The notes below the pieces were generated by a model that saw nothing but the letters and a program-made list of their open reading frames with translations, ran no database searches and was not told the origin of the DNA. Of a stretch of 64,000 nucleotides of DNA, positions 26,111 through 37,399 are shown piece by piece; the stretch's first letter is position 1; each line of letters opens with the position of its first letter. The stretch is from Microbacterium schleiferi. Its GTDB lineage: Bacteria > Actinomycetota > Actinomycetes > Actinomycetales > Microbacteriaceae. The DNA is taken from positions 1,426,001 to 1,490,000 of the forward strand of contig NZ_CP064760.1 of assembly GCF_015565955.1 (NCBI RefSeq), in the 5' to 3' direction. The translations under genes and the position numbers were made by a program.

Positions 26111-27703
26111 GTGACCGACGCTGCTGCATCCGCCGCCCGCACCGCCCCGGCTGCTCCGGAGCGCCCCAAACTGGTGCTGACCGCGCTGATACTCGGGGCG
26201 CTGGTGTGCAACATCAACCTCGCGGCAGCCAACATCGCGCTGCCCGACATCGGCGACGCATTCGGCGCCGGGCAGACCTCCCTGAACCTCGTCGCTGTGG
26301 GATGCTCGCTCGGACTTGCGATGTCGGTGCTCTACCTCGGCGCCGTCGCCGACCGGTACGGGCGCAAGCAGCTCCTGGTTCTCGGGCTGGGGCTGACGGT
26401 CATCATCAGCTTCTTCGCCGCCTTCGCGGCATCCGTCGAGATGCTCATCGTCGCCCGTATCGTCACCGGCATTGCCGCCGGTATGGCCTACCCCGTGACG
26501 CTTTCGCTCATCACGGCGCTGTGGGGCCCCGGCAAGCAGCGCACCCTCGCGATCGCGCTGTGGTCGGCGGTGAGTGCAACCGCGACGGTCATCGGCTCGG
26601 TGCTGGCCGGCATCGTGCTGCTGTGGTTCTGGTGGGGCTCGGCGTTCTTGCTCGCGGTGCCCTTCGCCCTCGGCGGCTTCGTCCTGGTCTGGCTGTTCGT
26701 CCCGTCACACGTCGCCGAGAACAAGGAAAAGGTCGATCACCTCGGCGGCATCATCTCGGTGTTCATGATCGGCTCTATCGTGCTGGGCCTGTCGACGGTT
26801 TTCGTCCCCGAGACCGCGACGTTCGGTCTCATCCTGCTGATCGCCGCGGTCGTGCTCATCGCCCTGTTCGCATGGCGCCAGCTCACGGCATCCTCGCCCC
26901 TCTATGACCTCGCCGTCGCGCGACGCCGCATGTTCTGGGCTCCTGCGACCGGCGGCCTCATCGTGTTCGGATCGCTCATGGGAGCGATGTTCGTGGGGCA
27001 GCAGTTCCAGCAGAACATCCTCGGATACTCGACCCTGGATGCCTCGCTCTCGATCGTCCCTGCCGGCATCGGCCTTCTCGCCGTGGCGCCGCAGTCCGCG
27101 AAGCTCGTCATCTCGCGCGGGTCGCGCTTCACAATGATGCTCGGCTTCGGCTTCGTGCTGGTCGGGTTCATCACGATGCTGTTCTGGAACGAGACAACAC
27201 CTTTCTGGTATGTCTCGATCGCGTACCTAGTGATCGGCATTGGCGCCGGATTCGCGATGACCCCCGCCTCCCGCGCCATCACCGAATCGACGCCGGTGCG
27301 GCGGGTGGGCATGGCCTCGGCCACCGCCGACCTGCAGCGGGACCTCGGCGGATCGATCATGCAGGGCGTGCTCGGCGCCATCCTCGCGGCGGGCTTCGCG
27401 CACGTGTTCGGCAAGCTCATTTCGGAGTCCTCCGAAGCCTCGAGCATCAGCGACCAGGTCACCGCAGCCCTGCAGGCGTCGTACGCGTCGGCGCTGCACG
27501 TGGCCGACCAGTATCCGCAGTACAAGGACCAGATCATCCAGGCCGCACAGCAATCGCTCGAGACCGGCGCGATCGCCGCCTATGCGGTCGGCGCCATCGC
27601 CATCGCGCTCGGCGGCGCGGTGGTGTGGTTCTTCCTGCCGAAGAAGTCGCGCGAACTCGAGCTCGTCGCTTCGTACGAGAAGGCGGATGCCGAGAAGCCC
27701 TGA
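26111..27703 (+). CDS. MFS transporter, 14-helix drug-exporter (DHA2) type
   Basis: This 530-residue transporter starts with helix 1 at about residue 23. Motif A is present as GAVADRYGRKQ in loop 2-3, and the antiporter motif C-like region is in VSATATVIGSVLAGIV of helix 5. The number of hydrophobic segments (about 14) and the C-terminal periplasmic loop of around 70 residues (SESSEASSISDQV onward) fit the DHA2 group of proton-driven drug exporters. The GTG at 26111 has TAGGGT ending 6 nt upstream, so it is probably leaderless. The substrate cannot be read from the sequence. Confidence 0.9.
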   Translation: MTDAAASAARTAPAAPERPKLVLTALILGALVCNINLAAANIALPDIGDAFGAGQTSLNLVAVGCSLGLAMSVLYLGAVADRYGRKQLLVLGLGLTVIISFFAAFAASVEMLIVARIVTGIAAGMAYPVTLSLITALWGPGKQRTLAIALWSAVSATATVIGSVLAGIVLLWFWWGSAFLLAVPFALGGFVLVWLFVPSHVAENKEKVDHLGGIISVFMIGSIVLGLSTVFVPETATFGLILLIAAVVLIALFAWRQLTASSPLYDLAVARRRMFWAPATGGLIVFGSLMGAMFVGQQFQQNILGYSTLDASLSIVPAGIGLLAVAPQSAKLVISRGSRFTMMLGFGFVLVGFITMLFWNETTPFWYVSIAYLVIGIGAGFAMTPASRAITESTPVRRVGMASATADLQRDLGGSIMQGVLGAILAAGFAHVFGKLISESSEASSISDQVTAALQASYASALHVADQYPQYKDQIIQAAQQSLETGAIAAYAVGAIAIALGGAVVWFFLPKKSRELELVASYEKADAEKP

Positions 27704-27756
27704 CCCTGGAGTCGGTTCGCCTCGCCTGCTGGCGCGCGAAACACGGTAGCCGCGCC

Positions 27757-27803
27757 GAGACACCGTGCGGCACGCAGCGCCTCGCGCCGCACACGGTGCC
27801 TCG
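27757..27803. terminator. Imperfect hairpin between convergent genes
   Basis: The arms GAGACACCGTGCGGC (27757-27771) and GCCGCACACGGTGCCTC (27786-27802) pair with a 2-nt bulge. The hairpin lies between the MFS gene and the UvrA-like gene, which converge here. There is no T-tract, so its action as a terminator is inferred from position. Confidence 0.5.
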
Positions 27804-27855
27804 TGCGATCTGCGGTGCCTCCTGGGGAGCGCAGCGTATCGGGCAAGAGCGGGGG

Positions 27856-30219
<2,364 letters not shown>

Positions 30220-30236
30220 GAGCACACGTTATCCGG

Positions 30237-30671
30237 ATGCCGCGGCATCCGTCTTCTCGATTCGTGACGGCATCCGCCCCGGCCGCCCCGCCTGGCTCGC
30301 GCAGCAGCCTCCCCGCGCCAACTCCGCAGTTTCGCGCGAACCTCGCAGCCGCAGCGGCGCAAGAGTGCGGAGTACGTCCGATTCTGCGAAGTTCGTCGCG
30401 GCCACGTGGGCGAATCTCGCCCTGGCCGCGGAGGCGAGTCTTGCCCCTGGCCACGCGGGTGAAGCTCGCCATGGTGACGGATGCCGCGGCGTCCGCATGG
30501 TTTCGGATGCCGCGGCGTCCGCCCTGGTCGCCCGGCGTGGCCCACGGATCAGCCTCCCCGCGCCAACTTCGCAGTTTCGCGCGAATCTCGCAGCCGCAGC
30601 GGCGCGAGAGTGCGGAGTACGTCGAATTCTGCGAAGTTCGCTGCGGCCGCGTGGGCGAATGTCGCCCTAGC
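30237..30671. repeat. Structured tandem repeat, copies 1 and 2
   Basis: A unit of about 200 bp repeats twice here and once more at 33454-33662, beyond the IS481 insertion. Each unit contains the paired arms AACTTCGCAG ... CTGCGAAGTT (copy 2: 30565-30574 and 30629-30638; copy 1 has one mismatch) around an inner GCCGC/GCGGC stem, plus several GGATGCCGCGG blocks. Translation gives no credible protein. The array is best seen as intergenic structured DNA or RNA. Confidence 0.8.
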
Positions 30672-30757
30672 TGTGATGCCCAGGGACGTTGCTTCGTGAA
30701 TCACTCCTGATCTGCTGACACGGGAAGGCCTCCCGTTGTGAAGTGGAGCTGTCTAAG

Positions 30758-32426
30758 CCTTGATCCACCGATGAGCCGTGGGGTTGAGCGGGCGCGGTGA
30801 CGCAGAAATGCCCCTCTGATCAGGAAGAATAGTGATTGTCTAGACCGCTGTTCGACCGATCCGAGAGGCATCTCGTAGGTGCAATTCAAGCATGCTCCCG
30901 CTGCTGTGTCAGCGATGTTCGATGATCCGAATCTCGTGTCGGCCGCGGGTCTGGTCCCGATGCTCCGCCTCGCCCGTTCCGTGGGCCTCGACGAGCTCGC
31001 GCAGTCGAGGTTGAGCGTCCCGACGGACAGGGGCGCGAACGCCGGGTCGAAGGTGATGGCGCTGGTGGCGGGGATGCTCGCCGGTGCGGACTCGATCGAC
31101 GACATGAACCTGCTCCGTCACGGCGGGATGGGGCGATTGTTCGATCGGACGTATGCGCCGTCGACGTTGGGCTCGTTCCTGCGCGAGTTCCGTTTCGGGC
31201 ATGTCCGCCAGCTCGATGCCGTCGCTTCCCGGACTCTGGTGAACCTCGCCTCGGCCGCACCGCTGCTGCAGGTTCGGGGCGGTGAGCGGGTGATGGTGGA
31301 TCTGGACGACACGATCGTCGAGGTCCACGGATACAAGAAGCAGGGCGCCTCGTTCGGGTACTCCGGCGTCCGCGGACTCAACGCACTCCTTGCGACGGCG
31401 TCGACGACCTCGTCAGCACCGGTGATCCTGGGTCAGCGGCTCCGGCAGGGGAAGACCGGCTCCCCGAAAGGCGCCGCCAGGATCGTCGGTGACGTCCTCG
31501 CAACCCTCCGCCGCATGAACATCGGGAGCAGTGTCCGGCCGCTGCTGCGGGCCGACTCCGCGTTCTATGGGCACGGCACCGTTGGCACCGCGATCAAGTC
31601 CGGCGCGGACGTATCTGTCACGGTCCGGATGGACCCTGCGGTGAAGACAGCGATCTCGTCGATCCCCGAGGACGGGTGGGAGACGATCGAGTATCCGAAC
31701 GCGATCCGTGACGAGGCCACCGGGCGGTGGATCTCGAAAGCCGAAGTCGCCGAAGTGCCCTTCGTCGCGTTCCGCTCCCGGAAGATCGCCGAACGGGTCG
31801 AAGGACGTCTCGTGGTGCGGCGCATCCCGGACCTGAACCCGAACAAGGTGGAGCAGCCGACCTTGTTCGACTTCTACCGGCACCACGCGTTCTTCACCAC
31901 CACCGACAAGCAGACGATGGGCACCGTCGCGGCGGACAAGACCCACCGTGCCCACGCGATCATCGAACAGGTCCACGCCGATCTGAAGGGCGGACCGCTC
32001 GCTCACCTTCCGTCCGGGGTGTTCACCGCGAACAGCGCCTGGCTCGTGCTCGCGGTGATCGCGTTCAACCTCACCCGCACCGCCGGACTCATCTCCGACC
32101 GCGCCGGGCGGCTCGCCAGAGCGACAACCGCGACGATCCGCCGCACCCTCATCACTGTCCCGGCACGCCTCGCACGATCCGCCCGGCGCATCACCATGCA
32201 CCTGCCCGCGGCCTGGCCCTGGCAGGCCGCGTTCGATCGCCTGTTCACGGCCACCCACGCCCCACCACACGTCAGCACGAACTGACCACCGCCGCGACGA
32301 CGGCCCGACCGAGAACACAGTGGACGACCGGGATGCGACGCCCGGAACACAACCCTGCCCGCGGCCGGTCAAAGCCGCATCCATCAAGTCGAGCCCCCTC
32401 GCCCAAGGCTCATCGGTGGATCGAGG
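30758..32426 (+). mobile_element. IS1380-family insertion sequence, copy 2 (nested in IS481)
   Basis: This is a 1669-bp element with inverted repeats CCTTGATCCACCGATG (30758-30773) and the complement of CCTCGATCCACCGATG (32411-32426), one mismatch. A 5-bp duplication CTAAG flanks it (30753-30757 and 32427-32431). It is inserted 5' of the IS481 transposase gene, between the left end and the start codon, and leaves that gene unbroken. Confidence 0.93.
30879..32285 (+). CDS. IS1380-family DDE transposase
   Basis: This 468-residue transposase is the same length as the copy at 1318-2724 and is colinear along its whole length, including VMVDLDDTIVEVHG, PLLRADSAFYG and EQVHADLKGGPLAHLPSG. It starts with GTG where the other copy has ATG. 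Differences are spread over the protein (for example QSRLSVPTDRG against RERLSVPTDKG), so the copies are related but separate arrivals. It has no breaks. Confidence 0.95.
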   Translation: MQFKHAPAAVSAMFDDPNLVSAAGLVPMLRLARSVGLDELAQSRLSVPTDRGANAGSKVMALVAGMLAGADSIDDMNLLRHGGMGRLFDRTYAPSTLGSFLREFRFGHVRQLDAVASRTLVNLASAAPLLQVRGGERVMVDLDDTIVEVHGYKKQGASFGYSGVRGLNALLATASTTSSAPVILGQRLRQGKTGSPKGAARIVGDVLATLRRMNIGSSVRPLLRADSAFYGHGTVGTAIKSGADVSVTVRMDPAVKTAISSIPEDGWETIEYPNAIRDEATGRWISKAEVAEVPFVAFRSRKIAERVEGRLVVRRIPDLNPNKVEQPTLFDFYRHHAFFTTTDKQTMGTVAADKTHRAHAIIEQVHADLKGGPLAHLPSGVFTANSAWLVLAVIAFNLTRTAGLISDRAGRLARATTATIRRTLITVPARLARSARRITMHLPAAWPWQAAFDRLFTATHAPPHVSTN

Positions 32427-32459
32427 CTAAGGAACCGCTTCACGCAACAGGAGGCCTTC

Positions 32460-33458
32460 GTGTCCCACGCTAACGCTGCACTCACCCCACGCGCTCGGTT
32501 ACGGCTGGCCAGACTCATCGTCGACGAGCGCTGGCCGGTCACCGTCGCGGCGAAGATGTTCATGGTCTCGCCGATCACCGCACGCAAATGGGCGACCCGG
32601 TATCGCACCGAAGGGCCGGCCGGGATGATCGACCGGTCCAGCCGCCCGCACACGATGCCGTCCAAGACACCGCCCGAGCTCGTCCGTCAGATCGTCCGAC
32701 TGCGGTGGCGCCGCCGGCTCGGTCCGGTGCAAATCGCCGGTGAGCTGGGCGTCCCGGCCTCGACCGTCCACGCGGTGCTCACTCGCTGCCGCATCAACCG
32801 GCTGAGCCGCATCGACCGAGTCACCGGGGAACCGATCCGCCGCTACGAGCACGACCACCCCGGATCGCTCATCCACGTCGATGTCACCAAGTTCGGCAAC
32901 ATCCCCGATGGCGGCGGCTGGCGCTACGTCGGTAAACAGCAAGGCGATCGGAACCGGTCCGCGACCGTCGAACGCACCGGCGCGCCACGCTCAAAATGGC
33001 GTGGCCCACTGTTGGGCACCGCGTTCCTCCACACCGTCGTCGACGACTACTCCCGCGTCGCCTACGTCGAGATCTGCGCCGACGAGAAGGCTGACACCGC
33101 GATCGGAGTGCTCCGCCGCGCCGTCGCCTGGTTCAAAGACCGCAACGTCACGGTCGAGCGAGTCCTGTCCGACAACGGCTCGGCATACAAGTCCCACGCC
33201 TGGCGCGACGCCTGCGCGCAACTCGACATCCACCCAAAGCACACTCGCCCCTACCGGCCGCAGACGAACGGAAAGATCGAGAGATTCCACCGGACCCTCG
33301 CCGACGGTTGGGCCTACGCCCGCTTCTACCCGTCAGAAACCGAGCGCCGAAACGCGCTGCCGGGCTGGATCCACTTCTACAATCACCACAGGCGACACTC
33401 CGCAATCGGCGCCGCACCCATCAGCAGACTCAACAACCTCCCTGGGCATCACACCTAG
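32460..33458 (+). CDS. IS481-family transposase
   Basis: This 332-residue transposase has an N-terminal helix-turn-helix (AAKMFMVSPITARKWATRY) and a second one (AGELGVPASTVHAVLTR), followed by an rve integrase core: LIHVDVTKFG (Asp), VERVLSDNGSAYKS (Asp) and PQTNGKIERFHRTL (Glu). The GTG start has a GGAGG ribosome-binding site. The TAG stop at 33456-33458 lies in the duplicated CCTAGC target, outside the element. The IS1380 insertion sits 33 bp upstream of the start, so its native promoter is probably cut off. Confidence 0.95.
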   Translation: MSHANAALTPRARLRLARLIVDERWPVTVAAKMFMVSPITARKWATRYRTEGPAGMIDRSSRPHTMPSKTPPELVRQIVRLRWRRRLGPVQIAGELGVPASTVHAVLTRCRINRLSRIDRVTGEPIRRYEHDHPGSLIHVDVTKFGNIPDGGGWRYVGKQQGDRNRSATVERTGAPRSKWRGPLLGTAFLHTVVDDYSRVAYVEICADEKADTAIGVLRRAVAWFKDRNVTVERVLSDNGSAYKSHAWRDACAQLDIHPKHTRPYRPQTNGKIERFHRTLADGWAYARFYPSETERRNALPGWIHFYNHHRRHSAIGAAPISRLNNLPGHHT

Positions 33459-33662
33459 CCACGCGGGTGAAGCTCGCCATGGCTACGGATACCGCGGCGT
33501 CCGCATGGTTTCGGATGCCGCGGCATCCGCCCTGACCGCCCGGCGTGGGCCACGGACCAGCCTCCTCGCGCCAACTTCGCAGTTTCGCGCGAACGTCGCA
33601 GCCGCTGCGGCGCGAGAGTGCGGAGTACGTCGAATTCTGCGAAGTTCGTCGCGGTCACGGAT
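33454..33662. repeat. Structured tandem repeat, copy 3
   Basis: This is the third unit of the array described at 30237-30671, separated from it by the IS481 element. The arms AACTTCGCAG (33573-33582) and CTGCGAAGTT (33637-33646) are perfect. Copies 2 and 3 were adjacent before the insertion, which took place in the CCTAGC at their junction. Confidence 0.8.
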
Positions 33663-33749
33663 GCCGCGGAGCAATGGCTGCTCACAGCGGTCCCAAAGCT
33701 GCGCTGGATAGCGTGAGGAGTCCCCGAACTCGACCCCACGGAGGACACC

Positions 33750-34373
33750 ATGGGTTTCCTTGACCGACTTTTCGGCACCGAGCCCCAGAACCCGCGGCCA
33801 TCGCAGCCCTACGGGCAGCAGCCCGCCCCGCCCCGACCCGCCGGGTATCCCTCAACGACTCCGCCGCAGAGTGAGGACGAACGGGCGATCGAACGCTACC
33901 GGTACCTCCTGCGCACGGCGCCCCCCGAAACGATCGAGCAGGTCCACGCCGAGGCCTTTTCGAAGCTCACCGAGCAACAGCGTCAGCAGGTTCTCGCTGA
34001 CATGACGGCATCGCTCCCGGCATCCGAGCGCCCCCGGTCAGCAGACCCGAACGACATGGCCCGTGCCGCGACCCGCGCCGAGTACATGAACCCGGGCGCC
34101 ATGGAACGCACCCTGGGCGGTCAGCGGCAGGGCCCGTCGTTCGGATCGATGGTCGGCTCATCGCTGCTCGGCACGGTCGCCGGGTACGTCATCGGATCCG
34201 CGCTCGTTTCGGCGTTCATGGCGCCGATGGTCGCCGCCGACGCCGGCGCGACGGATGCTGGACCAGCTGATGCCGGGACCGGACCCGACCAGGGCTGGGC
34301 CGACGCATCCGGACCCGCTGACGGAGGCTTCTCCGACGGTGGTTTCGGCGGTTTCGGCGACTTCGGTTTCTGA
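33750..34373 (+). CDS. Hypothetical protein with Gly/Asp-rich C-terminus
   Basis: This 207-residue protein begins MGFLDRLFGTEPQ, continues with a Pro/Gln-rich stretch, then a helical segment (SEDERAIERYRYLLRTAPPE and EAFSKLTEQQRQQVLADMT). It has one hydrophobic segment (LLGTVAGYVIGSALVSAFM, about residues 139-157) and an Ala/Gly/Asp tail ending GFGDFGF. Similar proteins occur in actinobacteria but I know no function; the hydrophobic segment and tail suggest a membrane-associated protein. The ATG has a GGAGG ribosome-binding site. It is a monocistronic gene beside the repeat array. Confidence 0.65.
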   Translation: MGFLDRLFGTEPQNPRPSQPYGQQPAPPRPAGYPSTTPPQSEDERAIERYRYLLRTAPPETIEQVHAEAFSKLTEQQRQQVLADMTASLPASERPRSADPNDMARAATRAEYMNPGAMERTLGGQRQGPSFGSMVGSSLLGTVAGYVIGSALVSAFMAPMVAADAGATDAGPADAGTGPDQGWADASGPADGGFSDGGFGGFGDFGF

Positions 34374-34425
34374 TCGCGCGGCGCGCGGAGGAGCCGAGCG
34401 CTCACCCGCGCGATAACGTTCACTC

Positions 34426-36195
34426 ATGGGGAACGTGGGGACGCGCTCTGCACGCCGAGGTGAGGATCGCTCCGGACGTCGCAGCACGCTGTGGCGATCC
34501 CTCATCGGAGAGTTGACCCCGTACCGCGACGGGACATCTGCCCGCGTTGCGGTGTTGCAGCAGCTCATGCTCGGTCTCGTCGTGCTGGCGGTCGCCGCCT
34601 TCGCGATCATCGCGGCGATTCCCGGCGACCTCACCCTCTTCTTCACCGGCGTCGGGGTTGTGTTCGTCCTGACGATCGTGACGCTGCTCGTTCCCTGGAA
34701 CGCGCTCTCGCCGTGGGCGGTGGGTATCGTTCCGGTGCTGGACATCGTCGCGATCTTGCTGATGCGCGCCGCGTTCCCCGAGTCGGGACTCGCGTTGCTG
34801 TGGCTGTTCCCCGTGATGTGGATGTCTGGCGCGCTGGGACTGGTCGGCTATATTGCGGCGAACCTTTTCATCTGGGTCTCGTACGGCTGGGTGATCGCCG
34901 TGGGACAAGAGTCGGCATTCAGCTTTGCGCTCCTGCTCCTGCCGATCGTGGTGTTGGCCGTCTCCACCGGTGCGTATCTCAGCGTGCGCAGGTTCGCCGC
35001 GCAGCGAAAGCTCCTCGACAAGCAGGCACTCGTGCTCGGGCAGAGCCTGGAGCGCACCCAGCACCAGGAGCAACTGGTCACGCAGGTCCTGGACTCCGTC
35101 GACTTCGGCGTCATCCGGATCTCCGCCGACGGCGTCACCATCACGAACGAGGCGCAAGCGCGGATGCAGCACGCGCTCATGACCGCCGACGGACAAAACC
35201 GCCTGCCCGCGTTCGATGCTGACGGACAGACGCCCCTCGACCCGGAACGGATGCCGGTAGCCCGCGCCCGCCGCGGCGAGGTGTTCGACAACCAGATCGT
35301 GTGGTTCGGCTCCCCGGACACCACCCGACGCGCGCTGAGCGTCACAGCGCGGCGCCTGCGCGACACGCAGGGAGGGGACGCCGGAGTCGTCGTCATCTCG
35401 CGGGACGTCACCGCCGAGCGGACTGCCCTGTTCGCGCGCGACAACGTCGTGGCATCCGTCTCGCACGAGTTGCGCGCCCCGCTGACCGCGATCGTCGGGT
35501 ATCTCGACCTCGCCCTGGAAACAGATGGCATTCCCGAGAAGGTTCGCGGTGACCTCGACGTGGCGATGCACAACGCCGAGCGGATGATTCAGATCATCTC
35601 CGACATTCTCTCGGCGACCTCGTCGTCGAAGTCGACGGTCGATGTGACGGTCTCGCCCGAGAATGTCGATCTGCAGCGACTCGTGATCGAGTCGGCCGCC
35701 GCGTGGCAGCCGACCGCGCTCGAGCGGCGGATCACGATCTTCACCGACGACGTTCAGCCCACTCACGCCTACGTCGATCCGGCACGGATGCGGCAGGTCG
35801 CTGACAACCTCGTCAGCAACGCCATCAAGTACGGGCGCGAAGGAGGCTCGGTCCAGTTGGCCGTCTACGGCGACGCCGTCGCCTCGTATGTGCTGGTCCG
35901 CGATGACGGCATCGGTCTGTCGCCGGACGACCAGAACCGCCTGTTCCGGCGCTTCTTCCGCGCCAGCACCGACGTCGGCGGCACGGGGCTCGGACTCGCG
36001 ATCTGCCGCGACATCGTTCGTGCCCACGGTGGCGAGATCATCGTCGGGAGCGAGCAGGGCGTCGGCACAGCGTTCCTCGTGCGCGTCCCCGCGCAGGTCG
36101 ATGTGACGCTGCCGCCGATCGATCCCGAAGAAGCTCTGAGCATCTCGGGGGCGATCACGACGGCGGGCCGCTCCGACATGGAGGCGACGGGATGA
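34426..36195 (+). CDS. Membrane sensor histidine kinase with PAS-like domain
   Basis: This 589-residue kinase has about six to seven N-terminal membrane segments (residues 40-190), a coiled linker (KLLDKQALVLGQSLERTQ), a PAS-like domain (DSVDFGVIRISADGVTIT), HisKA with the phosphorylated His in SVSHELRAPLTAIVGYLDL (about residue 345) and a HATPase domain with NLVSNAIKYGREGG, DDGIGLS and GGTGLGLAIC. This is the EnvZ/PhoR-type catalytic layout. The ATG at 34426 lies 6 nt after TAACGT (leaderless). No response regulator follows; instead the stop overlaps the start of a degenerate GGDEF protein, so the partner regulator is elsewhere or the pair works alone. Confidence 0.92.
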   Translation: MGNVGTRSARRGEDRSGRRSTLWRSLIGELTPYRDGTSARVAVLQQLMLGLVVLAVAAFAIIAAIPGDLTLFFTGVGVVFVLTIVTLLVPWNALSPWAVGIVPVLDIVAILLMRAAFPESGLALLWLFPVMWMSGALGLVGYIAANLFIWVSYGWVIAVGQESAFSFALLLLPIVVLAVSTGAYLSVRRFAAQRKLLDKQALVLGQSLERTQHQEQLVTQVLDSVDFGVIRISADGVTITNEAQARMQHALMTADGQNRLPAFDADGQTPLDPERMPVARARRGEVFDNQIVWFGSPDTTRRALSVTARRLRDTQGGDAGVVVISRDVTAERTALFARDNVVASVSHELRAPLTAIVGYLDLALETDGIPEKVRGDLDVAMHNAERMIQIISDILSATSSSKSTVDVTVSPENVDLQRLVIESAAAWQPTALERRITIFTDDVQPTHAYVDPARMRQVADNLVSNAIKYGREGGSVQLAVYGDAVASYVLVRDDGIGLSPDDQNRLFRRFFRASTDVGGTGLGLAICRDIVRAHGGEIIVGSEQGVGTAFLVRVPAQVDVTLPPIDPEEALSISGAITTAGRSDMEATG

Positions 36196-37397
36196 CCCTC
36201 GACCTCTTCTCGGTCAACGTGATGACCGCGGCCGTCGTGCTGATCGTCGGGGTCATCTACGTCTCCGAGACCCTCATCCGCCGCGACGAGGTCTCGGGGC
36301 GACACTGGTCGGGCGCGTTTCTTGCCGGCATCCTGACCACCATCGCCTATGTCATCTGGTCAGCGGGAGGTGGCTGGGCCGCTATCGCCGCGGGCAACGC
36401 CGCGTTCGTGGCGGCAACCGGGTTCATCTGGATCGGATGCCGCAGCTACAACGGAAACCGCACCGGCTGGGCCTACGCGACGGTCGGGGCAGGCATGGCC
36501 ATCGCGTTCGTCGCCGTCGCGGCAGCGGGGCCTGACGGCGGTGATTGGGCGGGCGTCGTCTGGATGTACGCCGTGCTGACGGTGCTTGCCTCGTTGGGGG
36601 TGTGGGAGACCGCTCGCGGCCGCCTGGCACAGACGCGCACGACGATCGCTCTCGGGGTCGTGCTCGGCGTCGAAGCGGTCTACACGGCGGCGAGAGCCAT
36701 TGCGTTCCTCGTGCTCGGGCCCGACGATCCCGAGTTCCAGATGTGGTTCGCGACGATCCCGGCGAGTTTCGTGACGATTGCGCTCGTGATCACGGCGGCG
36801 ATCGTCACGTCCATCCTGCGCGCTGGCCGCGCCGGGATGCGCGGCTACACCAACCTCGTCGCGGCGGACGGAGCCGACCGCATCCTGACCGAGCCGCAGT
36901 TTCGGGCGACGGTGACGGATGTGCTCGAGCGGGCCGCGGAGAAGGGCATCGGCATCGGTGTGATCGCGATGCGTATCGACGACCTGCCGTTCATCGCGAA
37001 GGCGTTCGGGAACGAGGTCGGACGCCATGTCGCCGTCGCCGCCCGCGATGCCGTGCGGCGCACCGTCGAGCCCCTGGCCATCATCGGCGACGACGGTGCG
37101 ACGGTGCTGTGGGTGTGCGACACGGCCTGGGACGCGACCGAGGCGCGACGCCAAGCGACGCGACTGGCAACAGCCGTCTTCGAGGCCCTTCGAGCCGTTC
37201 CGGATGCCGTCGTCCCCGTCGTCGGAATCGGCGTCGCCGTCGCCCAGGACTTCGGCTACAGTGCCGGTGACCTCATCCACGCGGCGGATGCGGCATCCGT
37301 CCGCTCCGCCAAGACGGGAGACATCTCCGTGCTGATCGCCGAGCCGTCGCATCCTGCGCTCCCCGAGTCCGACGCGACCCCCGTGGCGGGGAGCTGA
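36192..37397 (+). CDS. Membrane protein with degenerate GGDEF-like domain
   Basis: This 401-residue protein has about seven membrane segments (residues 8-205) and a cytoplasmic C-terminal domain with the size and order of a GGDEF domain: GYTNLVAADGADRILTEPQF, IGVIAMRIDDLPFIAKAFG, an AIIGDDGATVLWV segment where the GGDEF motif would be, and VGIGVAVAQDFGYSAGDLIHAADAA near the end. The catalytic GG(D/E)EF is absent, so it is unlikely to make cyclic-di-GMP and may instead bind a ligand. The ATGA overlap with the kinase gene suggests one functional unit. The family call is made from layout and is only moderate. Confidence 0.7.
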   Translation: MTLDLFSVNVMTAAVVLIVGVIYVSETLIRRDEVSGRHWSGAFLAGILTTIAYVIWSAGGGWAAIAAGNAAFVAATGFIWIGCRSYNGNRTGWAYATVGAGMAIAFVAVAAAGPDGGDWAGVVWMYAVLTVLASLGVWETARGRLAQTRTTIALGVVLGVEAVYTAARAIAFLVLGPDDPEFQMWFATIPASFVTIALVITAAIVTSILRAGRAGMRGYTNLVAADGADRILTEPQFRATVTDVLERAAEKGIGIGVIAMRIDDLPFIAKAFGNEVGRHVAVAARDAVRRTVEPLAIIGDDGATVLWVCDTAWDATEARRQATRLATAVFEALRAVPDAVVPVVGIGVAVAQDFGYSAGDLIHAADAASVRSAKTGDISVLIAEPSHPALPESDATPVAGS

Positions 37398-37399
37398 CC

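Larger units (their letters stand above)
30672..33453 (+). mobile_element. IS481-family element, interrupted by IS1380 copy 2
   Basis: The ends TGTGATGCCCAGGGA (30672-30686) and its complement (33439-33453) form inverted repeats. A 6-bp duplication CCTAGC flanks the element (30666-30671 and 33454-33459), matching the NCTAGN target of IS481. Without the nested IS1380 and its duplicate the element is 1108 bp, a normal IS481 size. It is inserted in the structured tandem repeat. Confidence 0.92.

Noticed and set aside
30237-33662. CRISPR array
   Set aside because: The units are about 200 bp, there are no short regular repeats with unique spacers, and no cas genes are present.
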